Shown here in pieces: positions 33,886-42,824 of a stretch of DNA of 64,000 bases. How positions within the stretch are numbered: position 1 is the stretch's first letter; each line of letters starts with the position of its first letter. The position numbers were made by a program, and so were the translations under genes. A model generated the notes under the pieces. That model was not told the origin of the DNA. It saw nothing but the letters and a program-made list of their open reading frames with translations, and did not search any database. This DNA is from Ideonella sp. (GTDB lineage: Bacteria > Pseudomonadota > Gammaproteobacteria > Burkholderiales > Burkholderiaceae_C): the NCBI RefSeq assembly GCF_016702655.1, contig NZ_JADJDO010000038.1, positions 1 through 64,000 on the forward strand, read 5' to 3'.

Positions 33886-34849
33886 GACCCGTACCCCCGC
33901 CACGCCTTGCCAGGCCGATCAGCCCCTTGGGCAGCCAGGCGACGAAAGCGATGATCGTGAGTCCGAGCGTGAGCTGCCAATGCCCGGCGAGCGCGCCGAG
34001 CAGCGCCTCCGATTGGTACAGCTCCTTGAGCAGGGTGAACGCCACGGCGCCGATCACCGCGCCGCGCAGGCTGCCGATACCGCCGAGGATGATCATCAGC
34101 ATCACCGCACCCGACTCGTGCCACGACAACAACTCGGGGTTCACGCCGCCGTCCTTGACCGCGAGCAGGAAGCCCGCCAAGCCGGCAAGCGCGCCGGCGA
34201 GGACGAAGGCGGCGAGCTTGTAGGCGTAGGTCGCGAAACCGGCGGCGCGCATGCGTTGCTCGTTGATGCGGATGCCGGCCAGTGCGTGGCCGAAGCGCGA
34301 GCGGCCGACGAGCGCCAGCAGCGCGTAGGTGAAGACCAGCGCGGCGATGACGGTGTAGTACAGCGTCAGCTTGTCGTCCAGGTCCAGCAGCGTGCGCCCG
34401 CCGATCGCAAGCACCGGCTTGGTGTAGAGGAAGATGCCGTCGCTGCCGCCGCCGAGCTTGGTGTCGTGGAACACGAAGTAGGCCATCTGTGCAAAGGCGA
34501 GCGTGACCATGATGAAGTACACGCCCTTGGTGCGCAGGCTCAAGCTGCCGACGAACAGCGCGTACAGCGCCGCCGCGGCGATGGACGCCGGCAGCAGCCA
34601 CAGCATCGACGCCGCGCCGCCATCACCGGTGGCGAGCACGGCGACATACGCGCCGATGCCCAGGAAAGCCGCATGGCCCAGGCTCACGAGGCCGGTCATG
34701 CCGATCAGCAGTTCCAGGCTCAACGCGAAGATCGAGTAGACCGCGATCTTGAGCACCAGGTCCTGCGTGTAGGGCGTGAGCACCGCGGGCAGCACGGCGA
34801 GCGCCACGGCGGCGGCGACCGGGACGATCCAGCCGCGCTCAGTACCCAC
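33878..34849 (-). CDS. Branched-chain-type ABC transporter permease (LivM-like), left set
   Basis: A 323-residue permease with about nine membrane segments: AVYSIFALSLELLIGMTGLV, SLGHAAFLGIGAYVAVLATG, and the coupling motif near MLMIILGGIGSLRGAVIGAV. These are typical of LivM. It overlaps livH by 11 bases and livG by 8. It forms the translocation channel with LivH. No extra domain is present, unlike the fused counterpart at 43862. Confidence 0.9.
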   Translation of the reverse strand: MGTERGWIVPVAAAVALAVLPAVLTPYTQDLVLKIAVYSIFALSLELLIGMTGLVSLGHAAFLGIGAYVAVLATGDGGAASMLWLLPASIAAAALYALFVGSLSLRTKGVYFIMVTLAFAQMAYFVFHDTKLGGGSDGIFLYTKPVLAIGGRTLLDLDDKLTLYYTVIAALVFTYALLALVGRSRFGHALAGIRINEQRMRAAGFATYAYKLAAFVLAGALAGLAGFLLAVKDGGVNPELLSWHESGAVMLMIILGGIGSLRGAVIGAVAFTLLKELYQSEALLGALAGHWQLTLGLTIIAFVAWLPKGLIGLARRGGGTGHG

Positions 34850-35711
34850 GGCGCATCAGCCCTTCGGGGCGCCAGACGAGGATCACCGCCATCAGCAGAT
34901 ACACGCCGATACCGCTGAGTTCGGCGAAGAAGACCTTGCCGAAGGTGTCGACGAAGCCCACGAGCAGCGACGCGATCAGCGCCCCGGTGATCGAGCCGAT
35001 GCCGCCGATGACGACGACGACGAAGCAGATGATGAGCACGCTGCCGCCCATGCCCGGGTAGACCGACGACAGCGGCGCCGCGATCATGCCCGCGAGCGCC
35101 GCGAGCGCGACGCCGCCGGCGAAGACGATGCGGTACAGCAGCTTGATGTTGATCCCGAGGCCGCGCACCATGTCGCGGTTGCTCGCGCCGGCGCGGATCA
35201 TCATCCCGAGGCGCGTGCGGTTGACGACCGCGTACAGCGCCAACGCGACGACGATGCAGGCGACCGACGCGAAGACCCGGTACCAGGGGTAGGACATCAG
35301 CTCGCCGAGCGCGAAGCTGCCCGCGAGCCAGCTCGGCGCCTGCACGCCATGCACGTCGTTGCCGACGAGCAGGCTGCGCGCCTCCTCGAAGACGAGGATC
35401 AGCGCATACGTCATCAGCACCTGCTGCAGGTGCTCGCGCTGGTAGAGGTAGCTGAAGAACAGCCACTCGAGGACGAAGCCGAACAGCGCCGAGATCAGCA
35501 CCCCCGCGACGAGCATCGAGATGAAGTTCTGGCCGAAGGCCGGCGCGAGGCTGAAGGCCAGATACGCGCCGATCATGTAGAAGCTGCCGTGGGCGAGGTT
35601 GATCACGCCCATGATGCCGAAGATCAGCGTCAGCCCCGAGGCGACCAGGAACAGCAACAGGCCGTACTGGACCGCGTTCAGGCACTGGACGAGGAAGGTC
35701 GCGAGGTCCAA
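34839..35711 (-). CDS. Branched-chain-type ABC transporter permease (LivH-like), left set
   Basis: About 290 residues with eight or so membrane segments: FLVQCLNAVQYGLLLFLVAS, GLTLIFGIMGVINLAHGSFY (LivH signature), and the coupling region VIGGIGSITGALIASLLVGF. The start is uncertain. TTG 35711 gives the normal N-terminus (LDLATFLVQCLNAV). The open frame continues to 35855, but that would overlap the upstream binding-protein gene and translate through two hairpins. No strong Shine-Dalgarno is visible for either start. Confidence 0.85.
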   Translation of the reverse strand: MDLATFLVQCLNAVQYGLLLFLVASGLTLIFGIMGVINLAHGSFYMIGAYLAFSLAPAFGQNFISMLVAGVLISALFGFVLEWLFFSYLYQREHLQQVLMTYALILVFEEARSLLVGNDVHGVQAPSWLAGSFALGELMSYPWYRVFASVACIVVALALYAVVNRTRLGMMIRAGASNRDMVRGLGINIKLLYRIVFAGGVALAALAGMIAAPLSSVYPGMGGSVLIICFVVVVIGGIGSITGALIASLLVGFVDTFGKVFFAELSGIGVYLLMAVILVWRPEGLMRRGY

Positions 35712-35744
35712 GGGCGTGAGCCGTCGTGCGTCGAGAAACGAATC

Positions 35745-35789
35745 GGGCGGCGCCAGCCGCCCGACCCCCAAAGTGGCGGCGAAGCCGCC
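35745..35789 (-). terminator. Paired hairpins between binding-protein and permease genes
   Basis: GGGCGGC-GCCA-GCCGCCC (35745-35762) and GGCGGC-GAA-GCCGCC (35775-35789) lie between the binding-protein stop and the livH start. Neither is followed by a T-run. Such hairpins commonly stabilise or attenuate transcripts so that the binding protein is made in excess over the membrane parts. Confidence 0.5.
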
Positions 35790-35808
35790 GTCTGGACTTT
35801 GCCGAAGA

Positions 35809-36975
35809 CTAGAGCTTGCAGCCGCGCGCCGGGTCGGCCAGCGCCTTCGCGGCAATCCCGACCATCTCGTTGTTGTTGCCCTTGGCCTCGCGCAGATAGA
35901 TGTCCTGCACCGGGTTGCCCGCGGCCGAGATCGTGAACTTGCCGCGCGGGCTGTCGACCGTGACCTTGCGCATCGCGCTGGTGATCACGTCGCGCTTGGC
36001 GAGGTCGCCCTTGGCCGCGGCCAGGCCGGCGGCGAGGATCTGCGCGGCGTCGTAGCCCTGCACCGCGTACACGTCGGCATTGGACTTGTAGGCGATCGCG
36101 TAGGCCTTGCGGAACGCGTTGTTGCGCGGCGTGTCAAGGTTGTCGGCGTAGTGCAGCGCAGTCAGCAGCCCTTGCGCCGCCGCGCCCTGGGCTTCGAGCG
36201 TGCCGTCGGTCAGGAAGCCCGAGCCCATCAGCGGCACGGTCTTGTTCAGCCCCGCGGCAGCGTAGTCCTTGACGAACTTGACCGCGCCGCCGCCCGCGAA
36301 GAAAGCGAACACGACGTCGGGCTTCTGCGCCGCGATCTCGGTCAGCAAGGCCTGGAACTCGACATTCGGGAACGGCAGGTTGAGATCCTTGGCCACCTTG
36401 CCGCCGCCCTTCTCGAAGCCCTCGGTGAAACCCTTGACGGCCTCGGTGCCGGCAGCGTAGTTCCAGGTGATGGTCATCGCCCGCTTGTAGCCCTTGGCCG
36501 CCGCGGCGACTCCCGTGGCATAGCCCGGCTGCCAGTTGGTGAACGAGCTGCGCACGATGTTGGGCGCGCACATCGGCCCGGTGATCGCGTCGGCGCCGGC
36601 GTTGGGCACGACGAGCAGCGTGTTGTTGTCCTTGGCCGCCTTGGCCATGGCCAGCGCCACGCCCGAGTGCACGGTGCCGACGATCACGTCGACGTTGTCG
36701 CGCTTGATCAGCTTGTTGACGTTGTCGGTGGCCTTGGACGGATCGCTCTCGTCGTCGACCTTGAAGTACTGCACGTCGCGGCCGGCGAGCTTGCCGCCGC
36801 TTTCCTGCACGTAGAGCTTGAAGCCGTTCTCGATCGCGTTGCCGAGCGCGGCGAAGGTGCCGGTGTAGGGCAGCATCAGGCCGATCTTGACCGGCGGCTG
36901 GGCCTGCGCGTGCGCGGCCAGGCTGGTCAGGGACGCGAGGGCCATCGCGGCGGTGGTCTTGTTGATCAGTCGCAT
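35809..36975 (-). CDS. ABC transporter periplasmic substrate-binding protein, left set
   Basis: A 388-residue type I periplasmic binding protein (Peripla_BP_6). The signal peptide (MRLINKTTAAMALASLTSLA, cleavage near AHAQA) is followed by VKIGLMLPYTGTFAALGNAI, VDVIVGTVHSGVALAMAKAA, and the hinge and ligand area TWNYAAGTEAVKGFTEGFEK. Relatives bind branched amino acids or aromatic acids; context suggests an aromatic carboxylate. ATG 36975 has an AGGAG six bases upstream. It begins the left importer and follows the amidohydrolase gene. Confidence 0.88.
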   Translation of the reverse strand: MRLINKTTAAMALASLTSLAAHAQAQPPVKIGLMLPYTGTFAALGNAIENGFKLYVQESGGKLAGRDVQYFKVDDESDPSKATDNVNKLIKRDNVDVIVGTVHSGVALAMAKAAKDNNTLLVVPNAGADAITGPMCAPNIVRSSFTNWQPGYATGVAAAAKGYKRAMTITWNYAAGTEAVKGFTEGFEKGGGKVAKDLNLPFPNVEFQALLTEIAAQKPDVVFAFFAGGGAVKFVKDYAAAGLNKTVPLMGSGFLTDGTLEAQGAAAQGLLTALHYADNLDTPRNNAFRKAYAIAYKSNADVYAVQGYDAAQILAAGLAAAKGDLAKRDVITSAMRKVTVDSPRGKFTISAAGNPVQDIYLREAKGNNNEMVGIAAKALADPARGCKL

Positions 36976-37065
36976 GCGCTCTCCTGTGGGGGGTGGTGTG
37001 GTTGTCGACGAATGCTGCGCGCGCAGCCGTTCCGGCCGCCAAGTATGCGCATTTGGCGCCGGGCG

Positions 37066-37080
37066 GCAAGCGGGGCTTGC
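37066..37080 (-). terminator. Short hairpin between amidohydrolase and binding-protein genes
   Basis: GCAAGC-GGG-GCTTGC forms a 6-base stem in the 131-base gap. It lacks a T-run and may only attenuate or stabilise the transcript. Confidence 0.3.
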
Positions 37081-37106
37081 CCTGCCGGCCTTGATCTGGC
37101 CCAGGT

Positions 37107-37970
37107 TCAGGCCAGGCCGAGCAGGCGCATCGCATTGCCCTTCAGGATCAGCGGATGGACCTCGGGCTTGAAGCCGGCCTGGGCGAAGTCTGCGAGCCAG
37201 CGATCCGGCGTGATGAGCGGGAAGTCGCTCCCGAACAGGATGCGGTCCTTGAGCAACGTGTTCGCATACTGGACGAGCTGGGGCGGAAAGTACTTCGGGC
37301 TCCAGCCCGAGAGGTCGATCCAGATGTTGGGCTTGTGCATCGCGAGCGAGATCGCCTCGTCCTGCCAGGGCCAGCTCGGGTGCGCGATCACGATCTGCAT
37401 GTCGGGGAAGGCGATCGCGACGTCCTCGAGCAGCATCGGGTTGGAGTTCTGCAGCCGCAGGCCCCCGCCGCAGCGCATACCCGAGCCGATGCCCGAATGC
37501 CCGCTGTGGAACACCGCCGGCAGCTTGTACTCGTTGATGACCTCGTAGATCGGCCAGGCCATCACGTCGGCCGGCTCGAAGCCCTGCACCGTAGGGTGGA
37601 ACTTGAAGCCCTTGACGCCGAACTCCTCGACGAGCTTCCTCGCCTCGCGCGCGCCCATCTTGCCCTTGTGCGGGTCGATGCTGCCGAAGGCGATCATGAT
37701 GTCGGAGTTGGCCATCGCGGCCTCGGCGATCTCCTCGTTCGGGATCCGGCGCCGGCCCAGTTGCGTCTCGGCATCGACGGTGAAGTTGACGAAACCGATC
37801 TTCTGTTCGCGGTAGAAGGCGATCGTCTCCTGCATCGTCGGACGGCGGCTGGAGCGGAAGTACTTGTCGGCGGCGCGGTCGTACTCCTCGCCATAGCTGT
37901 CGAACGGGTTGCGGCACGACACCTCGAGGTGGGTGTGGGTGTCGATCGCGATCAGGGCGTCGGTCTGCAT
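37107..37970 (-). CDS. Amidohydrolase-2 family enzyme, probable 3-aryl-3-oxopropionyl-CoA hydrolase
   Basis: A 287-residue metal-dependent TIM-barrel hydrolase: LIAIDTHTHLEVSCRN (HxH ligands), GFKFHPTVQGFEPADVMAWP, AVFHSGHSGIGSGM, MQIVIAHPSWPWQDEA and RILFGSDFPLITPDRW (late Asp). The amidohydrolase-2 family includes decarboxylases and hydrolases of aromatic intermediates. Relatives sit in p-coumarate clusters, where they cleave 3-oxo-3-arylpropionyl-CoA to the aryl acid and acetyl-CoA. Divergence from the hydratase-ligase genes supports that role, which is inference. GTG 37973 is an alternative start; AAGGAG precedes both. Confidence 0.8.
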   Translation of the reverse strand: MQTDALIAIDTHTHLEVSCRNPFDSYGEEYDRAADKYFRSSRRPTMQETIAFYREQKIGFVNFTVDAETQLGRRRIPNEEIAEAAMANSDIMIAFGSIDPHKGKMGAREARKLVEEFGVKGFKFHPTVQGFEPADVMAWPIYEVINEYKLPAVFHSGHSGIGSGMRCGGGLRLQNSNPMLLEDVAIAFPDMQIVIAHPSWPWQDEAISLAMHKPNIWIDLSGWSPKYFPPQLVQYANTLLKDRILFGSDFPLITPDRWLADFAQAGFKPEVHPLILKGNAMRLLGLA

Positions 37971-38101
37971 CACGGCGGGCTCCTTTGGGCGTACAGGTTT
38001 ATTTAAGTTCAGTAAGTAAGTCTACTCTCCCGAGGAAGTCGCCCTGCCTCTAATTTTGTGTAGCAGACTAGGGAAAGCCCTAGGTTGGCGTTCACAGAAT
38101 A

Positions 38102-38115
38102 TTTACTATAGTTAA
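38102..38115. promoter_or_regulatory. Candidate MarR operator in the central divergent promoter
   Basis: TTTACTATAGTTAA is a near-perfect dyad with one mismatched pair. It lies in an AT-rich 165-base gap between the two divergent transcripts, 21 bases before the hydratase ATG. A second AT-rich stretch (TTTAAGTTCAGTAAGTAAGT, 38002-38021) lies near the other start. Both are plausible sites for the MarR-type regulator encoded at the end of the right arm. Confidence 0.4.
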
Positions 38116-38135
38116 CCATCTAACCGGTCCCCACC

Positions 38136-38927
38136 ATGCCCGCCTCCAACCCTACCGAAACCCGTTTGCTACAGGTCGAACAGCGCGGCAACGTCGTGCA
38201 CCTGAAGCTTAACCGGCCCGCCAAGCGCAATGCGCTCAACGACGCGCTCGTGCTCGCGCTGCAGACGGCGTTCGTCAACCTGCCCGAGGACGCGCGCGCC
38301 GTGGTCGTGAGCGGCGAGGGCGAGCACTTCAGCGCCGGGCTCGACCTGTCCGAACTCGGCGAGCGCAGCGTTGCCGAGGGCGTGGTGCATTCGCGCACGT
38401 GGCACGCGGCATTCGCGCAGATCGAGTCCGGGCGCGTGCCGGTGATCGCCGTCCTGAAGGGCGCGGTCGTCGGCGGCGGGCTCGAACTCGCCAGTTCGGC
38501 GCATATCCGCATCGCCGAGCGCAGCACCTTCTTCGGCCTGCCCGAGGGCCAGCGCGGCCTGTTCGTCGGCGGCGGCGGGTCGGCGCGCATCCCGCGCCTG
38601 ATAGGCGCTGCGCGCATGGCCGACATGATGCTCACCGGCCGCGTCTACGGCGCCGAGGAGGGGTCGGCGATCGGCCTCGCGCAGTATGTCGTCGACGACG
38701 GCGCGGGCCTGGCCAAGGCCTTCGAGCTTGCCGACAAGGTGGCCGCCAATGCGCCGCTGTCGAACTTCGCCGTGCTGCACGCGCTGCCGCGCATCGCCGA
38801 CATGGGGCGCGACGAGGGCCTGTTCACCGAGTCGCTGATGGCCGCGATCGCGCAGGGCGACGACGCCGCCAAGCGCCGCATGCGCGACTTCCTCGAAGGC
38901 AAGGCGGCGAAGGTGGCGCGGGCATGA
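38136..38927 (+). CDS. Enoyl-CoA hydratase/isomerase family protein (hydroxycinnamoyl-CoA hydratase)
   Basis: A 263-residue crotonase. VVHLKLNRPAKRNALNDALV, the oxyanion-hole loop HFSAGLDLSELGERS and KGAVVGGGLELASSAHIRIA are followed by LPEGQRGLFVGGGGSARIPR, which carries the catalytic Glu region. In this setting it should add water to p-coumaroyl-, feruloyl- or caffeoyl-CoA. Whether it also performs the retro-aldol step (vanillin formation) cannot be told, but the dehydrogenase and amidohydrolase nearby favour the keto route. Its stop overlaps the ligase ATG (ATGA). It is first gene of the right arm. Confidence 0.85.
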   Translation: MPASNPTETRLLQVEQRGNVVHLKLNRPAKRNALNDALVLALQTAFVNLPEDARAVVVSGEGEHFSAGLDLSELGERSVAEGVVHSRTWHAAFAQIESGRVPVIAVLKGAVVGGGLELASSAHIRIAERSTFFGLPEGQRGLFVGGGGSARIPRLIGAARMADMMLTGRVYGAEEGSAIGLAQYVVDDGAGLAKAFELADKVAANAPLSNFAVLHALPRIADMGRDEGLFTESLMAAIAQGDDAAKRRMRDFLEGKAAKVARA

Positions 38928-40774
38928 GCGCCGCTGCACCGCGTTTCCGGCCCGTGAGCCTCGGGGGCTCGCTGGCGGCCCGCTTCGAGCAGCGCGCCGA
39001 CGGGGCGACCCTCGTCAGTTCCAGCGAGCCGCTCGCACCCTACCCGACGCGCCTGACCGACCGCCTGCTGCACTGGGCGGCGGCGGCTCCCGATCGCTCG
39101 CTAGCGGCCAAGCGCGTCGCCGGCGGCGACTGGCAGCACCTCTCCTTTGCCCAGGCGCTCGCCAACGCGCGCGCAATCGCGCAGGCGCTGATCGAGCGCG
39201 GCCTGTCGGCCGAGCGGCCGGTCGCGATCCTGTCCGACAACGACCTCGAGCACCTGCAACTGATGCTGGGCGCAATGCTCGCCGGCGTGCCTTATGCGTC
39301 GATCTCGCCCGCGTATTCGCTGATGTCGCAGGACTTCGGCAAGCTTCGCCACATCCTCGGGATGCTCACGCCGGGGCTGGTGTTCGCATCCGATGCGGCC
39401 TACGCAAAGGCGATCGAAGCCACCGTCGACCGCGACACCACGGTGGTATTGACGCAGGGCGGCATCGAAGGCCGCGCCACGTTTTCGTTTGCCGACCTGC
39501 TCGCGACCGTTCCGACGGCGCAGGTCGACGCGGCGCACGCCGAGGTCGGCCCGGACACGATCGCCAAGTTCCTCTTCACGTCGGGCTCGACCAAGCTGCC
39601 CAAGGGCGTGATCAACACCCAGCGCATGCTGTGCGCGAACCAGCAGCAGATCCAGCAATGCTTCCCGACGCTCGCCGAGGAGCCGCCGGTGCTCGTCGAC
39701 TGGCTGCCGTGGAACCACACCTTCGGCGGCAACCACAACGTGGGCCTGACGATCTACAACGGCGGCACCCTCTACATCGACGAGGGCAAGCCGGTGCCGG
39801 CGCTGGTCGGCGAGACGCTGCGCAACCTGCGCGAGATCGCGCCCACGGTCTATTTCAACGTGCCCAAGGGCTTCGAGGAGATCGCCAATGCGCTCGAGGT
39901 CGATGCGCCATTGCGCGAGCGCTTCTTCTCGCGCGTGAAGATGATGTTCTTCGCCGGCGCCGGGCTGTCGCAGCCGGTGTGGGACAAGCTCGACCAGATG
40001 GCCGAGCTCGAATGCGGCGAGCGCATCCGCATGCTCACCGGCCTCGGGATGACCGAGACCTCGCCGTTCGCGATCTGCGCCAATGGCCCCATCGTGCGCT
40101 CGGGCGTGGTCGGCCTGCCGGCGCCGGGGGTCGAGTTGAAGCTCGTGCCGATGGGCGACAAGCTCGAGGTGCGCTACCGCGGCCCGAACGTCACCCCAGG
40201 CTACTGGCGTGCGCCCGAGCAGACCGCGGAGCATTTCGACGACGAGGGCTGGTACGCGAGCGGGGACGCGCTCAAGTACATCGACCCTGCGCAGCCGCAG
40301 CTCGGCCTGATGTTCGACGGCCGCATCGCCGAGGATTTCAAGCTCTCGACCGGCACCTTCGTCTCGGTGGGCCCGCTGCGCGCGCGCGTAATCGCCGCCG
40401 GCGACCCCTGCGTGCAGGACGTGGTCGTGACCGGCCTGAACCGCGACGATGTCGGGCTGCTGATCTTCCCGCGCGCCGACAGCTGCCGCGCGCTGTCGGG
40501 CCTGCCGGCGAGCGCTTCGATGGCCGCGGTGCTCGAAGAGGCGCCGGTGCGCCACTTCTTCCAGAACCTCGTCGATCAGATGTACGCCGCCGGCACCGGC
40601 AGCGCGACCCGCGTCGCGCGCGCGCTCGTGATGGCCCAGCCGCCCAGCATCGACCTCGGAGAGATCACCGACAAGGGATCGATCAACCAGCGCGCGGTGC
40701 TGACGCACAGGGCCGCGCTGGTCGAGGCGCTGTACGCCCGCAGCGACCCTGCCATCCTGCTGCCCCGCTACTGA
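38924..40774 (+). CDS. fcs: Feruloyl-CoA synthetase-like acyl-CoA ligase
   Basis: A 616-residue AMP-forming ligase. The P-loop FLFTSGSTKLPKGVINTQRM (about 217-236), DWLPWNHTFGGNHNVGLTIY, the adenylate motif MLTGLGMTETSP and the hinge MFDGRIAEDFKLSTGTFVSV are clear. The long N-terminus with YASISPAYSLMSQDFGKLRH and the ANQQQIQQCF helix are characteristic of feruloyl-CoA synthetases and distinguish it from generic benzoate ligases. It activates hydroxycinnamates with ATP and CoA. It is translationally coupled to the hydratase (ATGA). The exact substrate range is unknown. Confidence 0.85.
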   Translation: MSAAAPRFRPVSLGGSLAARFEQRADGATLVSSSEPLAPYPTRLTDRLLHWAAAAPDRSLAAKRVAGGDWQHLSFAQALANARAIAQALIERGLSAERPVAILSDNDLEHLQLMLGAMLAGVPYASISPAYSLMSQDFGKLRHILGMLTPGLVFASDAAYAKAIEATVDRDTTVVLTQGGIEGRATFSFADLLATVPTAQVDAAHAEVGPDTIAKFLFTSGSTKLPKGVINTQRMLCANQQQIQQCFPTLAEEPPVLVDWLPWNHTFGGNHNVGLTIYNGGTLYIDEGKPVPALVGETLRNLREIAPTVYFNVPKGFEEIANALEVDAPLRERFFSRVKMMFFAGAGLSQPVWDKLDQMAELECGERIRMLTGLGMTETSPFAICANGPIVRSGVVGLPAPGVELKLVPMGDKLEVRYRGPNVTPGYWRAPEQTAEHFDDEGWYASGDALKYIDPAQPQLGLMFDGRIAEDFKLSTGTFVSVGPLRARVIAAGDPCVQDVVVTGLNRDDVGLLIFPRADSCRALSGLPASASMAAVLEEAPVRHFFQNLVDQMYAAGTGSATRVARALVMAQPPSIDLGEITDKGSINQRAVLTHRAALVEALYARSDPAILLPRY

Positions 40775-40841
40775 AGTCTCCCGACCCATCGCAAACCCTG
40801 TGGCGCGCCTGACGCGCGCCGCATCACACTCTGGCCCCACC

Positions 40842-41612
40842 ATGCATATCCAAGGACAGGCCGCGCTCGTCACCGGTGGCGCCTCCGGGCTCGGCGCAGC
40901 GACCGCGCGCGAACTCGCCCGCCGCGGCGCCAAGGTCGCCGTGCTCGACCGCAACGGCGCCGGCGCACAGGCCCTCGCGGCCGAACTCGGCAGCGGCGCG
41001 ATCGGCATCGAGTGCGATATCACGTCGGCCGACAGCGTCACCGCGGCGCTCGCCGCGGCGCGCGCCGCGCACGGCCCGGCGCGGCTGCTGATGAACATCG
41101 CCGGCATCGGCACTGCCCGGCGCATCGTCGGCAAGGACGGCGTCGCGGCGCCGCTCGAAGACTTCCGCCGCGTGGTCGAGGTCAACCTCGTCGGCACCTA
41201 CAACGTGACGCGCCTGGCGGCGGCCGAGATGCTCAAGCTCGAACCGCTCGAAGACGGTGAACGCGGAGTCGTCGTCTGCACCGCGTCGGTCGCGGCCTTC
41301 GACGGCCAGGTCGGCCAGGAGGCGTATGCCGCGTCCAAGGGCGGCGTGGTCTCCATGACGCTGCCGCTGGCGCGCGACTTGTCGCAGTTCGGCGTGCGCG
41401 TGTGCACCATCGCGCCCGGCCTGTTCCTGACGCCGTTGATGGCCGAGTTGCCGCAGCCGGTGCAGGAGTCGCTCGCGGCGAGCATCCCGTTCCCCAAGCG
41501 CCTGGGCAAGCCCGAGGAGTTCGCGCAGCTCGCGGCGAGCATCGTCGAGAACCTGGCGCTCAACGGCGAGGTGATCCGCCTCGACGGTGCGCTGCGCATG
41601 GCACCGCGCTGA
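40842..41612 (+). CDS. HSD10-like short-chain dehydrogenase
   Basis: A 256-residue SDR: ALVTGGASGLGAATARELAR (cofactor loop), LLMNIAGIGTARRIVGKDGV, VVCTASVAAFDGQVGQEAYA followed by the YxxxK pair in AYAASKGG, and TIAPGLFLTPLMAELPQPV. The overall pattern is that of 3-hydroxyacyl-CoA dehydrogenase type 2 (HSD17B10). In this cluster it would oxidise 3-hydroxy-3-arylpropionyl-CoA to the 3-oxo thioester, the substrate for the amidohydrolase. It follows the ligase by 67 bases. Substrate is inferred from position. Confidence 0.87.
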   Translation: MHIQGQAALVTGGASGLGAATARELARRGAKVAVLDRNGAGAQALAAELGSGAIGIECDITSADSVTAALAAARAAHGPARLLMNIAGIGTARRIVGKDGVAAPLEDFRRVVEVNLVGTYNVTRLAAAEMLKLEPLEDGERGVVVCTASVAAFDGQVGQEAYAASKGGVVSMTLPLARDLSQFGVRVCTIAPGLFLTPLMAELPQPVQESLAASIPFPKRLGKPEEFAQLAASIVENLALNGEVIRLDGALRMAPR

Positions 41613-41653
41613 ATCGATCTCACCCCACCCCTCACCAAGACCGGAGACAACGC

Positions 41654-42796
41654 ATGAAGATCCTGAACAAGCTCCCGATCGTGCTCGCATCGCTGTTCGC
41701 GCTGGGCGTCGCGCACGCCGACGTCACGATCGGCGTCAGCCTGCCGCTGACCGGTCCGACCTCGGCGCTCGGCATTCCGTGCCAGAACGGCGTCAAGCTG
41801 TGGCCGGCGACGGTCGGCGGCGAGAAGCTCAACGTCATCATCCTCGACGACGCGACCGATCCGACGGTGGGCGTCAAGAACGCGCGCCGCTTCATCAGCG
41901 AGGACAAGGTCGACCTGATCCTGGGCTCGGCCGCGACGCCGATCGCCGCCGCGATGTCGGACATCGCCGCCGAGGGCCAGACCGTGCAGCTGATGCTCTC
42001 GCCGGTGAACCTGCCGCCAGGCAAGGGCGAGTGGTCGTTCCGGCTGCCGCAGTCGACCGCGGTGATGGCGATCCCGATCATCGAGCACTGGAAGAAGACC
42101 GGCGTCAAGACCTACGGCTTCCTCGGCTACGCCGACGCCTATGGCGAGGCCTGGCTCACCGACATCACGGCGCAGGCCGAGAAGGCGGGCTTCAAGCGCG
42201 TCGCGACCGAACGCTTCGCACGCACCGACACCAGCGTCACCGGGCAGGCGCTCAAGATCGTCTCGGCCAATCCGGACGCGGTGCTGATCGTCGCGTCGGG
42301 CAGCGGCGCGGCAATGCCGCACAAGGGCCTGGTCGAGCGCGGCTACGCGAAGAACAGGATCTACCAGACCCACGGCGCGGCCTCGCTCGACCTGATCCGC
42401 GTCGGCGGCAAGGACGTCGAGGGCTCGTTCGTCTCATCCGGCCCGGCGCTGGTGGCCGACCTGCTGCCGGCCAGCAACCCGAGCAAGCCGCTCGGCCTGC
42501 GCTTCATCGCCGACTACGAGAAGGCGCATGGCAAGAACTCGGCCAACCAGTTCGCCGCGCATTCCTTCGACGCCTATCTCGTGCTCGAGAAGATCGTCCC
42601 GATGGCGCTCAAGAAGGGCAAGCCGGGAACCAAGGAATTCCGCGCCGCGCTCAAGGAGTCGCTCGAGACCATGGGCCGCACGCCGGTCTCGCAGGGGGTG
42701 CTGAACTACACGCCGGCCGACCACTTCGGCTTCACGCCCGACACCGGCGTGCTGCTGACGATCGTCGGCGGCGACTGGAAGGTCGTGACGAACTGA
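41654..42796 (+). CDS. ABC transporter periplasmic substrate-binding protein, right set (CouP-like)
   Basis: A 380-residue type I binding protein. The signal peptide (MKILNKLPIVLASLFALGVA, cleavage near AHA) precedes VTIGVSLPLTGPTSALGIPC, NARRFISEDKVDLILGSAAT and AYGEAWLTDITAQAEKAGFK. It resembles CouP of Rhodopseudomonas palustris, which binds p-coumarate, ferulate, caffeate and cinnamate, in both fold and gene neighbourhood; that match is by family and context only. GGAG lies eight bases before the ATG. It is first of four transporter genes on this arm. Confidence 0.87.
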   Translation: MKILNKLPIVLASLFALGVAHADVTIGVSLPLTGPTSALGIPCQNGVKLWPATVGGEKLNVIILDDATDPTVGVKNARRFISEDKVDLILGSAATPIAAAMSDIAAEGQTVQLMLSPVNLPPGKGEWSFRLPQSTAVMAIPIIEHWKKTGVKTYGFLGYADAYGEAWLTDITAQAEKAGFKRVATERFARTDTSVTGQALKIVSANPDAVLIVASGSGAAMPHKGLVERGYAKNRIYQTHGAASLDLIRVGGKDVEGSFVSSGPALVADLLPASNPSKPLGLRFIADYEKAHGKNSANQFAAHSFDAYLVLEKIVPMALKKGKPGTKEFRAALKESLETMGRTPVSQGVLNYTPADHFGFTPDTGVLLTIVGGDWKVVTN

Positions 42797-42824
42797 TCGC
42801 CGCGGGCTGCACCGGAAACCGCCC

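Noticed and set aside
35712..35855. Longer N-terminus for the left LivH
   Set aside because: It would overlap the binding-protein gene and translate two hairpins; the family begins near residue 49 of this frame.
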